Positions 1-6,986 of a DNA stretch of 10,064 nucleotides are shown piece by piece. The notes below the pieces were generated by a model. It saw only the letters and a program-made list of their open reading frames with translations. It ran no database searches and was not told where the DNA came from. Each line of letters starts with the position of its first letter. Position 1 is the first letter of the stretch. The DNA is from Sulfurovum sp. Its GTDB lineage: Bacteria > Campylobacterota > Campylobacteria > Campylobacterales > Sulfurovaceae. Both the position numbers and the translations under genes were made by a program. Where the stretch lies: assembly GCA_026193735.1 (NCBI GenBank), contig JAPHUJ010000104.1, positions 1 through 10,064 of the forward strand, in the 5' to 3' direction.

Positions 1-1
1 A

Positions 2-1684
2 AAAATTTTCATAAAATTGGATAAAGAAGATAACTCTCTTACTATCGGTGATAATGGTATAGGTATGAATGAAGCAGACTTAATGGATCATTTAGGGACC
101 ATTGCTAAGTCCGGTACAAAAGCCTTTATGGAAAATCTTACAGGTGATGCTAAAAAAGACTCAAATCTCATAGGTCAGTTTGGGGTAGGGTTCTACTCTG
201 TGTTTATGGTAGCAGACCATGTAGATGTTATTTCTAAAAAGGCGGGCGAAGAGCAAGCCTATATGTTTAGTACAGACGGTACAGGTGAATATGAAGTAAA
301 ACCTGTGACTAAAGAAGAACATGGAACAATTATCTATATCAAGCTTAAAGATGATGAAAAAGAGTTTTTAGACAAGTGGAGAGTGCAAGAGGTTGTGAAG
401 AAGTACTCTAACCACATCGCGTACCCTATTATGTTGAATTACTCAGAAGAAGAGACAGAGGGTGAAGGCGATGATAAAACGACTAAAATGGTCAATAAAT
501 CAGAGCAGATCAATGCAGCTACTGCATTATGGACACTCTCTAAATCTGAATTAAAAAAAGAAGATTATATTGAATTTTATAAAACGATTTCTCATGGTGA
601 TAATGAACCGTTGGTACACCTTCACAATAAAGTAGAAGGAGCAAACGAGTTTACGACGCTTTTTTACATCCCTAAAACAGCTCCTATGGATATGTATAGA
701 GCAGACTACGAAGCAGGTGTGAAACTTTATGTGAAACGTGTGTTTATTACCGATGACAGCAAGGAATTATTACCGCCATATTTGCGTTTTGTAAAGGGTA
801 TCATAGACTCTGAAGATCTACCGCTGAATGTTTCCCGTGAGTTACTTCAGGAAAATAGAATTTTAGCTAACATCAAACAAAGTTCAACAAAGAAAATACT
901 TCAAGCAATCAAAAAACTTAGTGGTGAAGAAGCAGAAATATTTACTTCACAGTATAACAAAGTGATGAAAGAGGGTATCTATATAGACCATACTAACAAA
1001 GAATTACTTCTTGAACTAGTGAAGTACAAAAGTTCAACAGAGGAAGGACTTGTTTCATTTGAAGAGTATGTGAGTCGAGGAAATTCTGATAAAAAAGAGA
1101 TTTATTATATCATTGGTGATGATGAAAAAGTACTTAGAAACTCACCTTTGCTTGAAGCGTATAAAAAAGCAAACATTGAAGTACTCATTATGGATGATAA
1201 AGAGGTAGACAGTATCGTTACTCCTATGATAGGAGCTTATAAAGAGTGGAGTCTTAAAGACATCACAACGATTGATGCTCCGGACTCTAAGAGTGAAGAA
1301 GAGAAAGAAGAGATCTCTAAAGAGTTTAAATCTCTTACAGATAAGATTAAAGAAGTACTGGGAGAAGAGGTCAAAGAAGTTAAAACTTCTACAAGACTTA
1401 CATCCAGTCCATCATGTGTACTTAAAGACAGTTCAGATCCTATGGCCGGTATGGCGGCGATGTTTGCACAGATGGGACAAGAGATGCCGGAGATACCTCT
1501 TATTTTAGAGATCAACCCTGACCATGAGATGATCAAGAAGCTGGATAACCTTGATGACAAAGCTCTTTTTTCTGACCTAGCATGGATACTATTAGATTCT
1601 GCAAAACTGTCTGAGGGACTTGAGCCTAAAGATAAGGGAGCATTTGTTTCGAGGGTAGCTTCTTTGGCGACACAGGTACTGTAA
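2..1684 (+). CDS. htpG: Molecular chaperone HtpG (Hsp90 family), 5' end cut by the window
   Basis: HtpG is the cytosolic bacterial Hsp90, an ATP-driven homodimer that remodels client proteins. The frame is open from base 2, so the TTG at 17 is internal and not the start; by comparison with the usual length of about 620 residues, roughly 60-65 N-terminal residues lie outside the window. In the visible 560 residues, the GHKL ATPase motifs are DNGIGM (fragment residues 17-22), the lid segment GTIAKSGT (32-39) and GQFGVGF (58-64). The middle domain follows, with NVSRELLQEN, and then a charged linker rich in Glu and Lys. The C-terminal dimerisation domain includes a Met-rich stretch near 1441-1500 and ends in ASLATQVL. 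The gene is intact to its TAA stop. It converges on the minus-strand c-di-GMP gene 47 bases away. Identification is very secure; upstream regulation such as a heat-shock promoter cannot be seen. Confidence 0.97.
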   Translation, partial: KIFIKLDKEDNSLTIGDNGIGMNEADLMDHLGTIAKSGTKAFMENLTGDAKKDSNLIGQFGVGFYSVFMVADHVDVISKKAGEEQAYMFSTDGTGEYEVKPVTKEEHGTIIYIKLKDDEKEFLDKWRVQEVVKKYSNHIAYPIMLNYSEEETEGEGDDKTTKMVNKSEQINAATALWTLSKSELKKEDYIEFYKTISHGDNEPLVHLHNKVEGANEFTTLFYIPKTAPMDMYRADYEAGVKLYVKRVFITDDSKELLPPYLRFVKGIIDSEDLPLNVSRELLQENRILANIKQSSTKKILQAIKKLSGEEAEIFTSQYNKVMKEGIYIDHTNKELLLELVKYKSSTEEGLVSFEEYVSRGNSDKKEIYYIIGDDEKVLRNSPLLEAYKKANIEVLIMDDKEVDSIVTPMIGAYKEWSLKDITTIDAPDSKSEEEKEEISKEFKSLTDKIKEVLGEEVKEVKTSTRLTSSPSCVLKDSSDPMAGMAAMFAQMGQEMPEIPLILEINPDHEMIKKLDNLDDKALFSDLAWILLDSAKLSEGLEPKDKGAFVSRVASLATQVL

Positions 1685-1690
1685 GTCCAG

Positions 1691-1721
1691 AGAGATACAC
1701 TATTTTCTATGGTGTATCTCT
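1691..1721. terminator. Hairpin between convergent genes, possible bidirectional terminator
   Basis: A perfect 10-bp stem pairs AGAGATACAC (1691-1700) with GTGTATCTCT (1712-1721) around an 11-base loop. It sits 6 bases after the htpG stop and 10 bases before the stop of the opposing gene. Neither strand has a T-run after the stem, so it is not a textbook Rho-independent terminator; it may block collision, stabilise both 3' ends or act with Rho. Confidence 0.55.
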
Positions 1722-1731
1722 AGAACATGTA

Positions 1732-4074
1732 TCAAAGAAGTTTCTCAAAATCCTCTATGGGCATACCTTTATATCCATAGTATCCTTGATATATGTCACA
1801 GCTCATCTTTTTTAGAGCTTCTAATGTTGGCTCATCTTCCACACCTTCTGCCAAAACCTTAATATTAAATTTTTGACCAATTCCAATAACGGCTTCAACA
1901 ATTGTGGCATCACCTTTACTTTCATTCATGTGCATAATAAAAGACTGGTCTATTTTAATCATATCGACAGGCAGTTCCTTGAGATATGAAAGAGAAGAGT
2001 ATCCTGTACCAAAGTCATCTATAGAGAAAGTAAAACCGAAACTTTTTAATTCTTTGATCTTTTTTGCCGCATCATCAATGTTGCGCATAATGCCACTCTC
2101 CGTTATCTCTAGTTCAATCCATTCAGGTTTCACTCCGTGTTCATGTAACTGTAACATAAGTTTTTCTACAAAGTGGGGCTGTAAGAAGTGTACGGTACAA
2201 ATATTAATAGCGATATGATCTAAGGGGAAGCCGCTTAGACGCCGACTTAAGCTTTTGATCTCACGTAAGACTTTATCGATGATCCACTCTTCTAGTTTGA
2301 TAATGATACCACTCTCCTCAGCAACAGGAATAAAGGTTGTAGGAGGAATAAAACCTTTTTCCGGATGATCCCATCGTATGAGTGCTTCTGCCCCGATGAT
2401 CTTGTTTTGTTTTACATCCAATTGAGGCTGATAATATATAATGAACTCATCATTTTTCATGGCTTTGTGAATATCATTTTCTAACATAAGCGTTTCCTCT
2501 ATCTCTTGACTCATAATACTTTGATAGAATAGGCTTGTACCTCTTTCATTCTTCTTCGCTTCATACATTGCTGTTTCTGAACGTTTAAGGAGGTCATAGG
2601 CAGAGATATCACGGTTATTGAAAAGTACAATACCTATGGTGAAACTTACATGATATTCATTGCCTACCAAATTAAACGGTTCAATAAATTTATCTTGAAT
2701 TGTACTTATATACTTTGATGTCATCTCTTTTGAAAGTGTTTTATTTCTATCTAAAGAAGAGATGAGAATAACAAACTTATTACCAGTGATACGGGCAAAG
2801 AGCTCATGACCTCCTATGGTATTCTCAATACGTTTTACCACCTGTTTAAGCAGTTGGTCACCTACATCATGCCCATAGGTTTCATTGACTTTCTTGAAGT
2901 GATCCATATCAAGAAAAAGTAAAGCGGCATATTCTCCATTTTGTTTTTTATGTTCAATAAAGGATTTCAATTTATCTAAGAAGAGTGTACGATTTGGGAT
3001 ATTGGTAAGCATGTCATAATAGGCATTTCTGATCATCTCTTCTTTTGCAGTGACTTCATTGGTGATATCATTGATAATGGTGATACCCCCTGCGACGTTT
3101 CCTTCTGCATCAATCATGGGTACGGTTGAAAGATTCACATAAAAATTCTCTTTGCTATTGAGGACTTCAAAAGGACCACGGTAATTTCCTGTTTTACCTC
3201 TAAATACTTCCTTGTGTGCTTCAATGATTTGATGGTTAGATAAATTATGTAGATTTGTATTGAGTAATTCTTCTTTATCTTTTACTTTATTCATTTTCAT
3301 AAAGTGCATGTTGACATCCTGAAGTTCCAACCAAGGATTATAATAATAAATACCAACTGGTGCACGTTCAAACAAAGAGAAAAAACGCTCTTTGAGTTTT
3401 TCATGTGTATGTTTTATGGTCATGAAGTGTTGGCGATTGTTCAATGCATTATTGATCACTTTTCCATAATAGTTTGCTGTAAGTATCATGATAAGCATTA
3501 AGGCAAGAATAATATATGCGATCCTGGTGTAAAGCTCATCTTCCATAAAAAAGAAACGCAAAATAATAGGGGCATATGTGACCAATGCATATGTTAAAAG
3601 CAGATCACGTTTTGCTGCCAATATACCCATAGCCGAAAAACCAATAGCAAATAAAAAGAAAAGTACGATCATTTGGTTTAACAGCCCTGATTCAGGGAAC
3701 ATTAAAAATGCACTGCTTCCCCAGACAATACCGGAAATTAAAGTGTTAGAATAATATCTGTCAAGCCAGATATCTGCATCTCTCAGTTTATTGATCTCAC
3801 TCTCACCCCTAAAGAGATAATAGTGATAAAATCTATATAGGAACATTATAAAGCTGACCAGAAGCCAGATGCTAATGGAATAGAGATCCACTGACTCCAA
3901 CTGTATCGCACACAAGAGGAATGCACCTAAAAGATTCCCGACAAGCATAATAGGCAATGAGATATAATAAAAACTCAATTTATCATATGTCAGCCGTTCT
4001 TTGAATGATATTTCTGTGTTATCAATAGCCTGGTCTAAATTATCTTCTTCCATATCGTCATCTGTATGATTCAT
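1732..4074 (-). CDS. Membrane-bound PAS-GGDEF-EAL protein, probable c-di-GMP phosphodiesterase
   Basis: This 780-residue protein probably degrades c-di-GMP to pGpG in response to a membrane or PAS-sensed signal. Six hydrophobic segments lie at about residues 38-58, 63-86, 110-126, 131-153, 157-176 and 183-203, followed by a short helical linker. A PAS domain covers about 228-340, a GGDEF domain about 350-515 and an EAL domain about 525-780. The GGDEF signature is TGNKF (430-434) and the RxxD inhibitory site is gone, so diguanylate cyclase activity is very unlikely, although the metal Asp389 and Asn397 of the nucleotide pocket remain. The EAL domain keeps the residues needed for hydrolysis: Glu563 of EAL, Asn624, Glu656, Asp686-Asp687, Lys707, Glu743 and Gln763. 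The degenerate GGDEF may bind GTP allosterically, as in some known phosphodiesterases. No Shine-Dalgarno sequence is obvious before the chosen ATG; an in-frame ATG at residue 8 (4051-4053) is an alternative start. The gene stands alone on its strand. Confidence 0.93.
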   Translation of the reverse strand: MNHTDDDMEEDNLDQAIDNTEISFKERLTYDKLSFYYISLPIMLVGNLLGAFLLCAIQLESVDLYSISIWLLVSFIMFLYRFYHYYLFRGESEINKLRDADIWLDRYYSNTLISGIVWGSSAFLMFPESGLLNQMIVLFFLFAIGFSAMGILAAKRDLLLTYALVTYAPIILRFFFMEDELYTRIAYIILALMLIMILTANYYGKVINNALNNRQHFMTIKHTHEKLKERFFSLFERAPVGIYYYNPWLELQDVNMHFMKMNKVKDKEELLNTNLHNLSNHQIIEAHKEVFRGKTGNYRGPFEVLNSKENFYVNLSTVPMIDAEGNVAGGITIINDITNEVTAKEEMIRNAYYDMLTNIPNRTLFLDKLKSFIEHKKQNGEYAALLFLDMDHFKKVNETYGHDVGDQLLKQVVKRIENTIGGHELFARITGNKFVILISSLDRNKTLSKEMTSKYISTIQDKFIEPFNLVGNEYHVSFTIGIVLFNNRDISAYDLLKRSETAMYEAKKNERGTSLFYQSIMSQEIEETLMLENDIHKAMKNDEFIIYYQPQLDVKQNKIIGAEALIRWDHPEKGFIPPTTFIPVAEESGIIIKLEEWIIDKVLREIKSLSRRLSGFPLDHIAINICTVHFLQPHFVEKLMLQLHEHGVKPEWIELEITESGIMRNIDDAAKKIKELKSFGFTFSIDDFGTGYSSLSYLKELPVDMIKIDQSFIMHMNESKGDATIVEAVIGIGQKFNIKVLAEGVEDEPTLEALKKMSCDIYQGYYGYKGMPIEDFEKLL

Positions 4075-4158
4075 TCAGGAGTACCCATAAATTAAAATTT
4101 ACTTACTATTCACATAGATATATTTTTTGTAAGTTGTTATGTTATGGTAGCATAAATT

Positions 4159-4242
4159 TTACTATAGAGGGTAAGTTTTCATTAGGTGTGGACAGTTTAG
4201 ATATTGAAACATTCAAATTTTATCTTTACTCCCTTATAGTAG
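4159..4242. repeat. Imperfect inverted repeat in the divergent intergenic region
   Basis: TTACTATAGAGGGTAA (4159-4174) is nearly the reverse complement of TTACTCCCTTATAGTAG (4226-4242), with one-base shifts in the C-tract, and the arms are separated by about 51 bases. The right arm also holds a small local hairpin, TCCCT (4230-4234) with AGGGA (4241-4245). The repeat lies between two divergent genes, where paired operator half-sites would be expected. The region is AT-rich, so chance similarity is possible. Apart from this repeat and the promoter at 4278, I see nothing else in 4075-4317. Confidence 0.3.
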
Positions 4243-4277
4243 GGACAAAACTAGAGGTGTTATTTAAACCTAATTTA

Positions 4278-4286
4278 TGTTAAAAT
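4278..4286 (+). promoter_or_regulatory. Extended -10 promoter for the membrane protein/CDF/hemD operon
   Basis: TGTTAAAAT matches the extended -10 form TGnTAAAAT, and no -35 box is recognisable, as is common for sigma-70 promoters in Campylobacterota. Transcription would start near 4293, giving a leader of about 25 bases to the ATG at 4318. Confidence 0.5.
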
Positions 4287-4304
4287 CATTTTTCATTTAA
4301 CTAT

Positions 4305-4309
4305 GAGGA
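4305..4309 (+). promoter_or_regulatory. Ribosome binding site that decides the start at 4318
   Basis: GAGGA is 8 bases before the ATG at 4318, an ideal spacing. The other in-frame ATG at 4303 overlaps this site and has only an AT-rich sequence before it, so the downstream start is preferred. Confidence 0.7.
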
Positions 4310-4317
4310 CATCAAAT

Positions 4318-4971
4318 ATGGATATTCCAAATTTCTACGAAGAAATTATTGCCTTTGGTGTATTTTTAGTGGCTGTAATTGTAGTATACATTATGCTTAA
4401 GTTGCATTATCATTTTGCCTTTGGCTTGATGAAAAATACCTCTTCATATGAAAAAAATAAGCTTAAAATAGACAAAGCAAAAAAATATCTGTTTTTTATA
4501 CTCAAAGTACTATTATGGTTTGGACTTATTGGCATGTTTGCTTTTTGTATCTATTACCTCTCGGAAGGGATGAGTCTTAAAGCACTGCTCTTTGAATTAT
4601 GGGCTAAGATACCAGAAGGTTTTTGGATTTCATTGTTCTTTACATTACTTAGAATAGCTGTGCTTATCATAATATCTCGATATCTTCTACGTAAGATGTA
4701 TGTTTTTTTAGATAAGCAACAACAAAAAACCATAAACAAAAAAGTGTATAATAAAACAAATGTAGAAAAAGTATATTTACGCATACATAATACAATCAAA
4801 TTTACTGTGGTGTTTGGTATTGTGTATCGTATTACGCATTTTTTCCCTTTGCTAGTAGAAGTGAGTGCGGTTATGTTTGTATTTCTCATACTTTACTTTA
4901 TTGTAGCCGTTTTGTTCACGCTACGTGAAGTGATGATAATGTTAAAAGAAAAAAGAGGAAATAATGGATAA
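4318..4971 (+). CDS. Unrecognised five-helix inner-membrane protein
   Basis: I do not recognise this 217-residue protein. Hydrophobic segments lie at about residues 10-28, 57-80, 101-120, 160-178 and 183-203. Two Lys-rich loops separate them: about 45-56, and about 132-160 with many Lys, Gln and Asn. There is no signal peptide and no catalytic motif that I can name. The helix-loop pattern with a basic C-terminal end faintly recalls the membrane part of MscS-type channels, but the soluble beta domain is missing and the resemblance is not enough for a call. The start at 4318 is supported by GAGGA eight bases upstream; a start at 4303 would add five residues. The stop overlaps the start of the CDF transporter gene by 8 bases (ATGGATAA), so the two are probably translationally coupled and made in fixed proportion. 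A role linked to metal transport is inference from this context only. Confidence 0.8.
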   Translation: MDIPNFYEEIIAFGVFLVAVIVVYIMLKLHYHFAFGLMKNTSSYEKNKLKIDKAKKYLFFILKVLLWFGLIGMFAFCIYYLSEGMSLKALLFELWAKIPEGFWISLFFTLLRIAVLIIISRYLLRKMYVFLDKQQQKTINKKVYNKTNVEKVYLRIHNTIKFTVVFGIVYRITHFFPLLVEVSAVMFVFLILYFIVAVLFTLREVMIMLKEKRGNNG

Positions 4972-5905
4972 AGAGCTAAAAATGTCACCACAAAAACGGG
5001 CAACGCTTGTATCAAGTTCAATTGCAACACTTTTACTGATCATAAAGTTGGTCCTTGGAGTAGCAAGTGGTTCAGTGGCCGTACTTGCTTCTGCCATAGA
5101 CTCACTTCTAGATATGTTGGTTTCTGCCTTTAACTTTTTTGCTATTAAAAAGTCAGAAGAGCACCCAGATGAAGACTACCATTATGGTAAAGGTAAGGTC
5201 CAAGCTATCGCTGCGGTGATAGAAGGAACGATCATTACCATTTCTGGTATATATATTATTTATGAAGCCATTAAAAAGCTAAACAAAGGAACAGAGACTA
5301 CGTTACTTACTCCCTCTATTGTAGCAATGGCATTTTCACTCATCATAACCTATGTCTTGGTGAATTATCTATTAAAAGTGGCAAAAGAGACAGACAATCT
5401 TGTCATCAAAGCAGATGCTTTACATTACAAGACGGACCTTTGGAGCAATGCAGCTGTTTTGGTAGCATTAGGTTTAGTACATATGACAGGCATTGATGCT
5501 ATTGATGCACTGTTTGGTTTAGGTATAGGGCTTTATATCATCTATTCTGCGTATGAGATCATACAAGAGGGGATAGAGATACTTTTAGACCGTTCATTGA
5601 GTGGTGACATAGTGGCAAAGATCGGTGAAATCATCTCTAATCACCCGGAAGTGACTTCTTATCATTGGCTCAAGACACGTACTGACGGGAGTATAAACTT
5701 TGTAGACTTTCACATGGTCTTACGTCCCAATATGCTATTGATCGAAGCTCATCGTATTGCAGATGAAGTAGAGGAAAAAATTATGTCACTAGATACGAAG
5801 AAAAAGTGGAGTATCTCACCACATTTTGACCCCTATGATGATGAACATGTGAATGATGCACTATTTGCTGGAAAGACTTTCATTAAAAAAATTAAAGAAG
5901 ATTAA
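4964..5905 (+). CDS. Cation diffusion facilitator (CDF) metal efflux transporter, FieF-like
   Basis: CDF proteins are homodimeric antiporters that export divalent metals (Zn, Fe, Co, Mn and others) from the cytoplasm in exchange for protons. The 313 residues fit the family: six membrane helices in about 15-205, then a cytosolic ferredoxin-like domain. The transport site is of the DD-HD type, Asp46 and Asp50 in helix 2 (DSLLD) with His154 and Asp158 in helix 5 (HYKTD), the arrangement of E. coli FieF/YiiP. Putative C-terminal metal ligands are His234, His250, His263, His287 and Asp289 (SPHFDP). The loop after helix 2 reads HYGKGK (73-78) where FieF has HSFGHGK, so one histidine of the loop zinc site is replaced by Lys. 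GAGGA lies 4 bases before the ATG, and the start overlaps the upstream gene by 8 bases. The stop codon shares one base with the hemD start. Metal specificity cannot be fixed from sequence; Zn or Fe is most likely. Confidence 0.93.
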   Translation: MDKELKMSPQKRATLVSSSIATLLLIIKLVLGVASGSVAVLASAIDSLLDMLVSAFNFFAIKKSEEHPDEDYHYGKGKVQAIAAVIEGTIITISGIYIIYEAIKKLNKGTETTLLTPSIVAMAFSLIITYVLVNYLLKVAKETDNLVIKADALHYKTDLWSNAAVLVALGLVHMTGIDAIDALFGLGIGLYIIYSAYEIIQEGIEILLDRSLSGDIVAKIGEIISNHPEVTSYHWLKTRTDGSINFVDFHMVLRPNMLLIEAHRIADEVEEKIMSLDTKKKWSISPHFDPYDDEHVNDALFAGKTFIKKIKED

Positions 5906-6582
5906 TGCACTCGGAAAATATAGGGATCTATCTTTTGTCTCCTTTAGCGAAAGAAGGAACAATACATTTTCCCATGATTCAGTTTTCTCTGATTGAAACA
6001 CCATTAGATCTGTCAACATGTGACACACTTATGTTTACCTCCAAACAGGCTGTCAAGAGTGCAGAAGCATTAAATCCTGAATGGAGAAAATATCCTTGTT
6101 TAGCTATAGGTTCAGCCACTGCGAAAGAGATAAGATCTTTGGGCGGGAAAGTTCTTTACCAACCAAGATCATTTTATGGGAAAACACTAGGCCAAGATAT
6201 AATCACAACCTTTAAAGATAAGAAGATCTTGTATCTAAGGCCTAAAGAAGTCTCTTTTGATTCAAAAAACTTTCTCTCTAAAGAAGGATTGGAAATTGAA
6301 GAACAAATCATTTATGAGACTTCCTGTATCAGTTATGAGAAAAAAGAGAAACCTATTAAAGATGCTATTATCATTTTCACATCACCCTCTACCATTCATT
6401 GTTTTTTGAAAAATTTTGAATGGGATGAGAGTTATACGGCAGTCGTGATAGGTGAATCCACAAGAGTACATTTGCCTACGCATGCACGCTATAAAATAGC
6501 AGATACACCACTTATAGATGCTTGTATCGCAAAAGCAAGAAGTGTGGCTAGACACAAGAGCTTACCGCTGAAGTTATCGTAG
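5905..6582 (+). CDS. hemD: Uroporphyrinogen-III synthase
   Basis: HemD closes hydroxymethylbilane with inversion of ring D to give uroporphyrinogen III, the branch point to heme, siroheme and cobalamin; it acts in the cytosol after HemC. The 225 residues are slightly shorter than the usual 240-260. The family is poorly conserved, but its two-lobed pattern is visible: LMFTSKQAV (42-50), AIGSATAKEIRSLG (67-80), LYLRP (109-113) and IIYETSCIS (135-143) as the crossover segment. These are followed by IIFTSPSTIHCFL (155-167) and VVIGESTRV (180-188). The ATG uses the last A of the CDF stop codon, indicating translational coupling. Only a weak purine-rich stretch (AAAGAAG) precedes it. Placement after a metal exporter in one operon may link tetrapyrrole synthesis to iron or zinc handling, which is inference. 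The C-terminal tail is basic and probably flexible. Confidence 0.88.
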   Translation: MHSENIGIYLLSPLAKEGTIHFPMIQFSLIETPLDLSTCDTLMFTSKQAVKSAEALNPEWRKYPCLAIGSATAKEIRSLGGKVLYQPRSFYGKTLGQDIITTFKDKKILYLRPKEVSFDSKNFLSKEGLEIEEQIIYETSCISYEKKEKPIKDAIIIFTSPSTIHCFLKNFEWDESYTAVVIGESTRVHLPTHARYKIADTPLIDACIAKARSVARHKSLPLKLS

Positions 6583-6601
6583 TGTATAGCTTTAGCAAGT
6601 C

Positions 6602-6631
6602 CTAGTGACAACGTAATTTTGTCTAGCTTTT
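6602..6631 (+). terminator. Weak intrinsic terminator after hemD
   Basis: GACAA (6607-6611) pairs with TTGTC (6619-6623) around a 7-base loop. After a two-base bulge, CTA (6602-6604) pairs with TAG (6624-6626), and CTTTT follows. The stem is short and AT-rich, so termination may be partial. It lies 19 bases after the hemD stop. Confidence 0.45.
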
Positions 6632-6650
6632 CTAGAAAAACGTCCTTCCC

Positions 6651-6656
6651 TATAAT
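6651..6656 (+). promoter_or_regulatory. TATAAT -10 box, distal candidate
   Basis: A perfect TATAAT follows hemD; its expected start near 6663 lies about 35 bases before the start predicted from the second box. No -35 box is seen. A 12-base palindrome, TTTTCTAGAAAA (6628-6639), lies just upstream of the box. Confidence 0.4.
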
Positions 6657-6685
6657 ATTTTACTCACTTCTAACTCCAAATAGGT

Positions 6686-6691
6686 TATAAT
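6686..6691 (+). promoter_or_regulatory. ssrS: TATAAT -10 box, probable promoter of the 6S-like RNA
   Basis: A perfect TATAAT would start transcription near 6698. That is immediately before the 5' strand of the predicted terminal helix of the structured RNA (from 6700). This fit between promoter and RNA end is the main reason to prefer it over the box at 6651. Confidence 0.55.
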
Positions 6692-6697
6692 AAATTT

Positions 6698-6884
6698 AAC
6701 CTAGGTGGTGCGACTACTGTATTTGGGGTCCAACATTAATCTTAGTGGGACATGTAGTCTCTTGGTGCGTGGAAGCTTTCGTTTGAGCTTGACTTGGTCG
6801 GCGAGAAATTATCCCCTAAAGAGAGACTCTCTCCTGCACCGTTGGCTATATAGGGCCGACTTTAAGCAGAACGCCCACCCGGGG
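6698..6884 (+). ncRNA. ssrS: Probable 6S RNA (RNA polymerase regulator), purD-upstream type
   Basis: 6S RNA is a rod of about 180-200 nt that mimics an open promoter and binds sigma-70 RNA polymerase. From established knowledge, the epsilonproteobacterial 6S gene lies upstream of purD, first described there as the 'purD motif'. This block has that position, a TATAAT box 7 bases before it, no protein gene and visibly higher G+C than its flanks. By hand I can build a symmetrical rod of about 185 nt. The terminal helix pairs 6704-6712 (U6709 bulged) with 6872-6879, and a weak extension pairs 6700-6702 with 6881-6883. Helices 6717-6723/6864-6869 and 6727-6731/6853-6857 follow. Next come an open centre (6732-6763 opposite 6841-6852), an apical helix 6764-6773/6832-6840 and a short helix 6776-6780/6821-6825 below the end loop. 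A rival local hairpin (6712-6720 with 6750-6759) competes with this fold. Ends are inferred; no energy calculation was possible. Confidence 0.55.
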
Positions 6885-6917
6885 CATTTATTGGTGACGA
6901 TATTTGCACGCATAGGC

Positions 6918-6971
6918 TTTTCAAAAAGAGCATTGATGAACAGGAAGTTCGTCTGCAGCTCCTTTTGAAAA
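6918..6971 (+). other. Strong 54-nt RNA hairpin between the 6S-like RNA and purD
   Basis: TTTTCAAAAAGAGC (6918-6931) pairs with GCTCCTTTTGAAAA (6958-6971) with one A-C mismatch. Inside, GATGAAC (6935-6941) pairs with GTTCGTC (6947-6953) with one G-U pair, closing on the loop AGGAA. It is not followed by a T-run, so it is not a terminator. It could be the precursor tail of the upstream RNA, a processing site or part of a purD leader switch; I do not recognise a known motif. Confidence 0.6.
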
Positions 6972-6986
6972 CCCTCTACGCACAAC

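Noticed and set aside
17..19. TTG at 17 as the start codon of htpG
   Set aside because: The frame continues upstream to base 2 with family-like residues, and conserved N-terminal Hsp90 sequence is missing, so the gene begins outside the window.
1237..1560. Open frames on both strands over the 3' part of htpG
   Set aside because: They are shadows of the Glu/Lys-rich htpG linker and C-terminal domain; the Ser/Leu-rich composition reflects the complement of that coding sequence.
4303..4305. ATG at 4303 as the start of the five-helix protein
   Set aside because: It has no ribosome binding site and overlaps the GAGGA that is ideally placed for the ATG at 4318.
6871..6890. Resemblance of CCCACCCGGGGCA to a conserved segment of RNase P RNA
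   Set aside because: The other universal RNase P regions, such as GAGGAAAGUCCGGGC near the 5' end and ACAGAACCCGGCUUA near the 3' end, are absent, so the match is probably chance.
6705..6968. Open reading frame of 87 codons on the plus strand in the purD leader
   Set aside because: It lies inside the structured RNA block, has no ribosome binding site, reads as a low-plausibility Ser/Leu/Arg-rich protein and ends within the strong hairpin.
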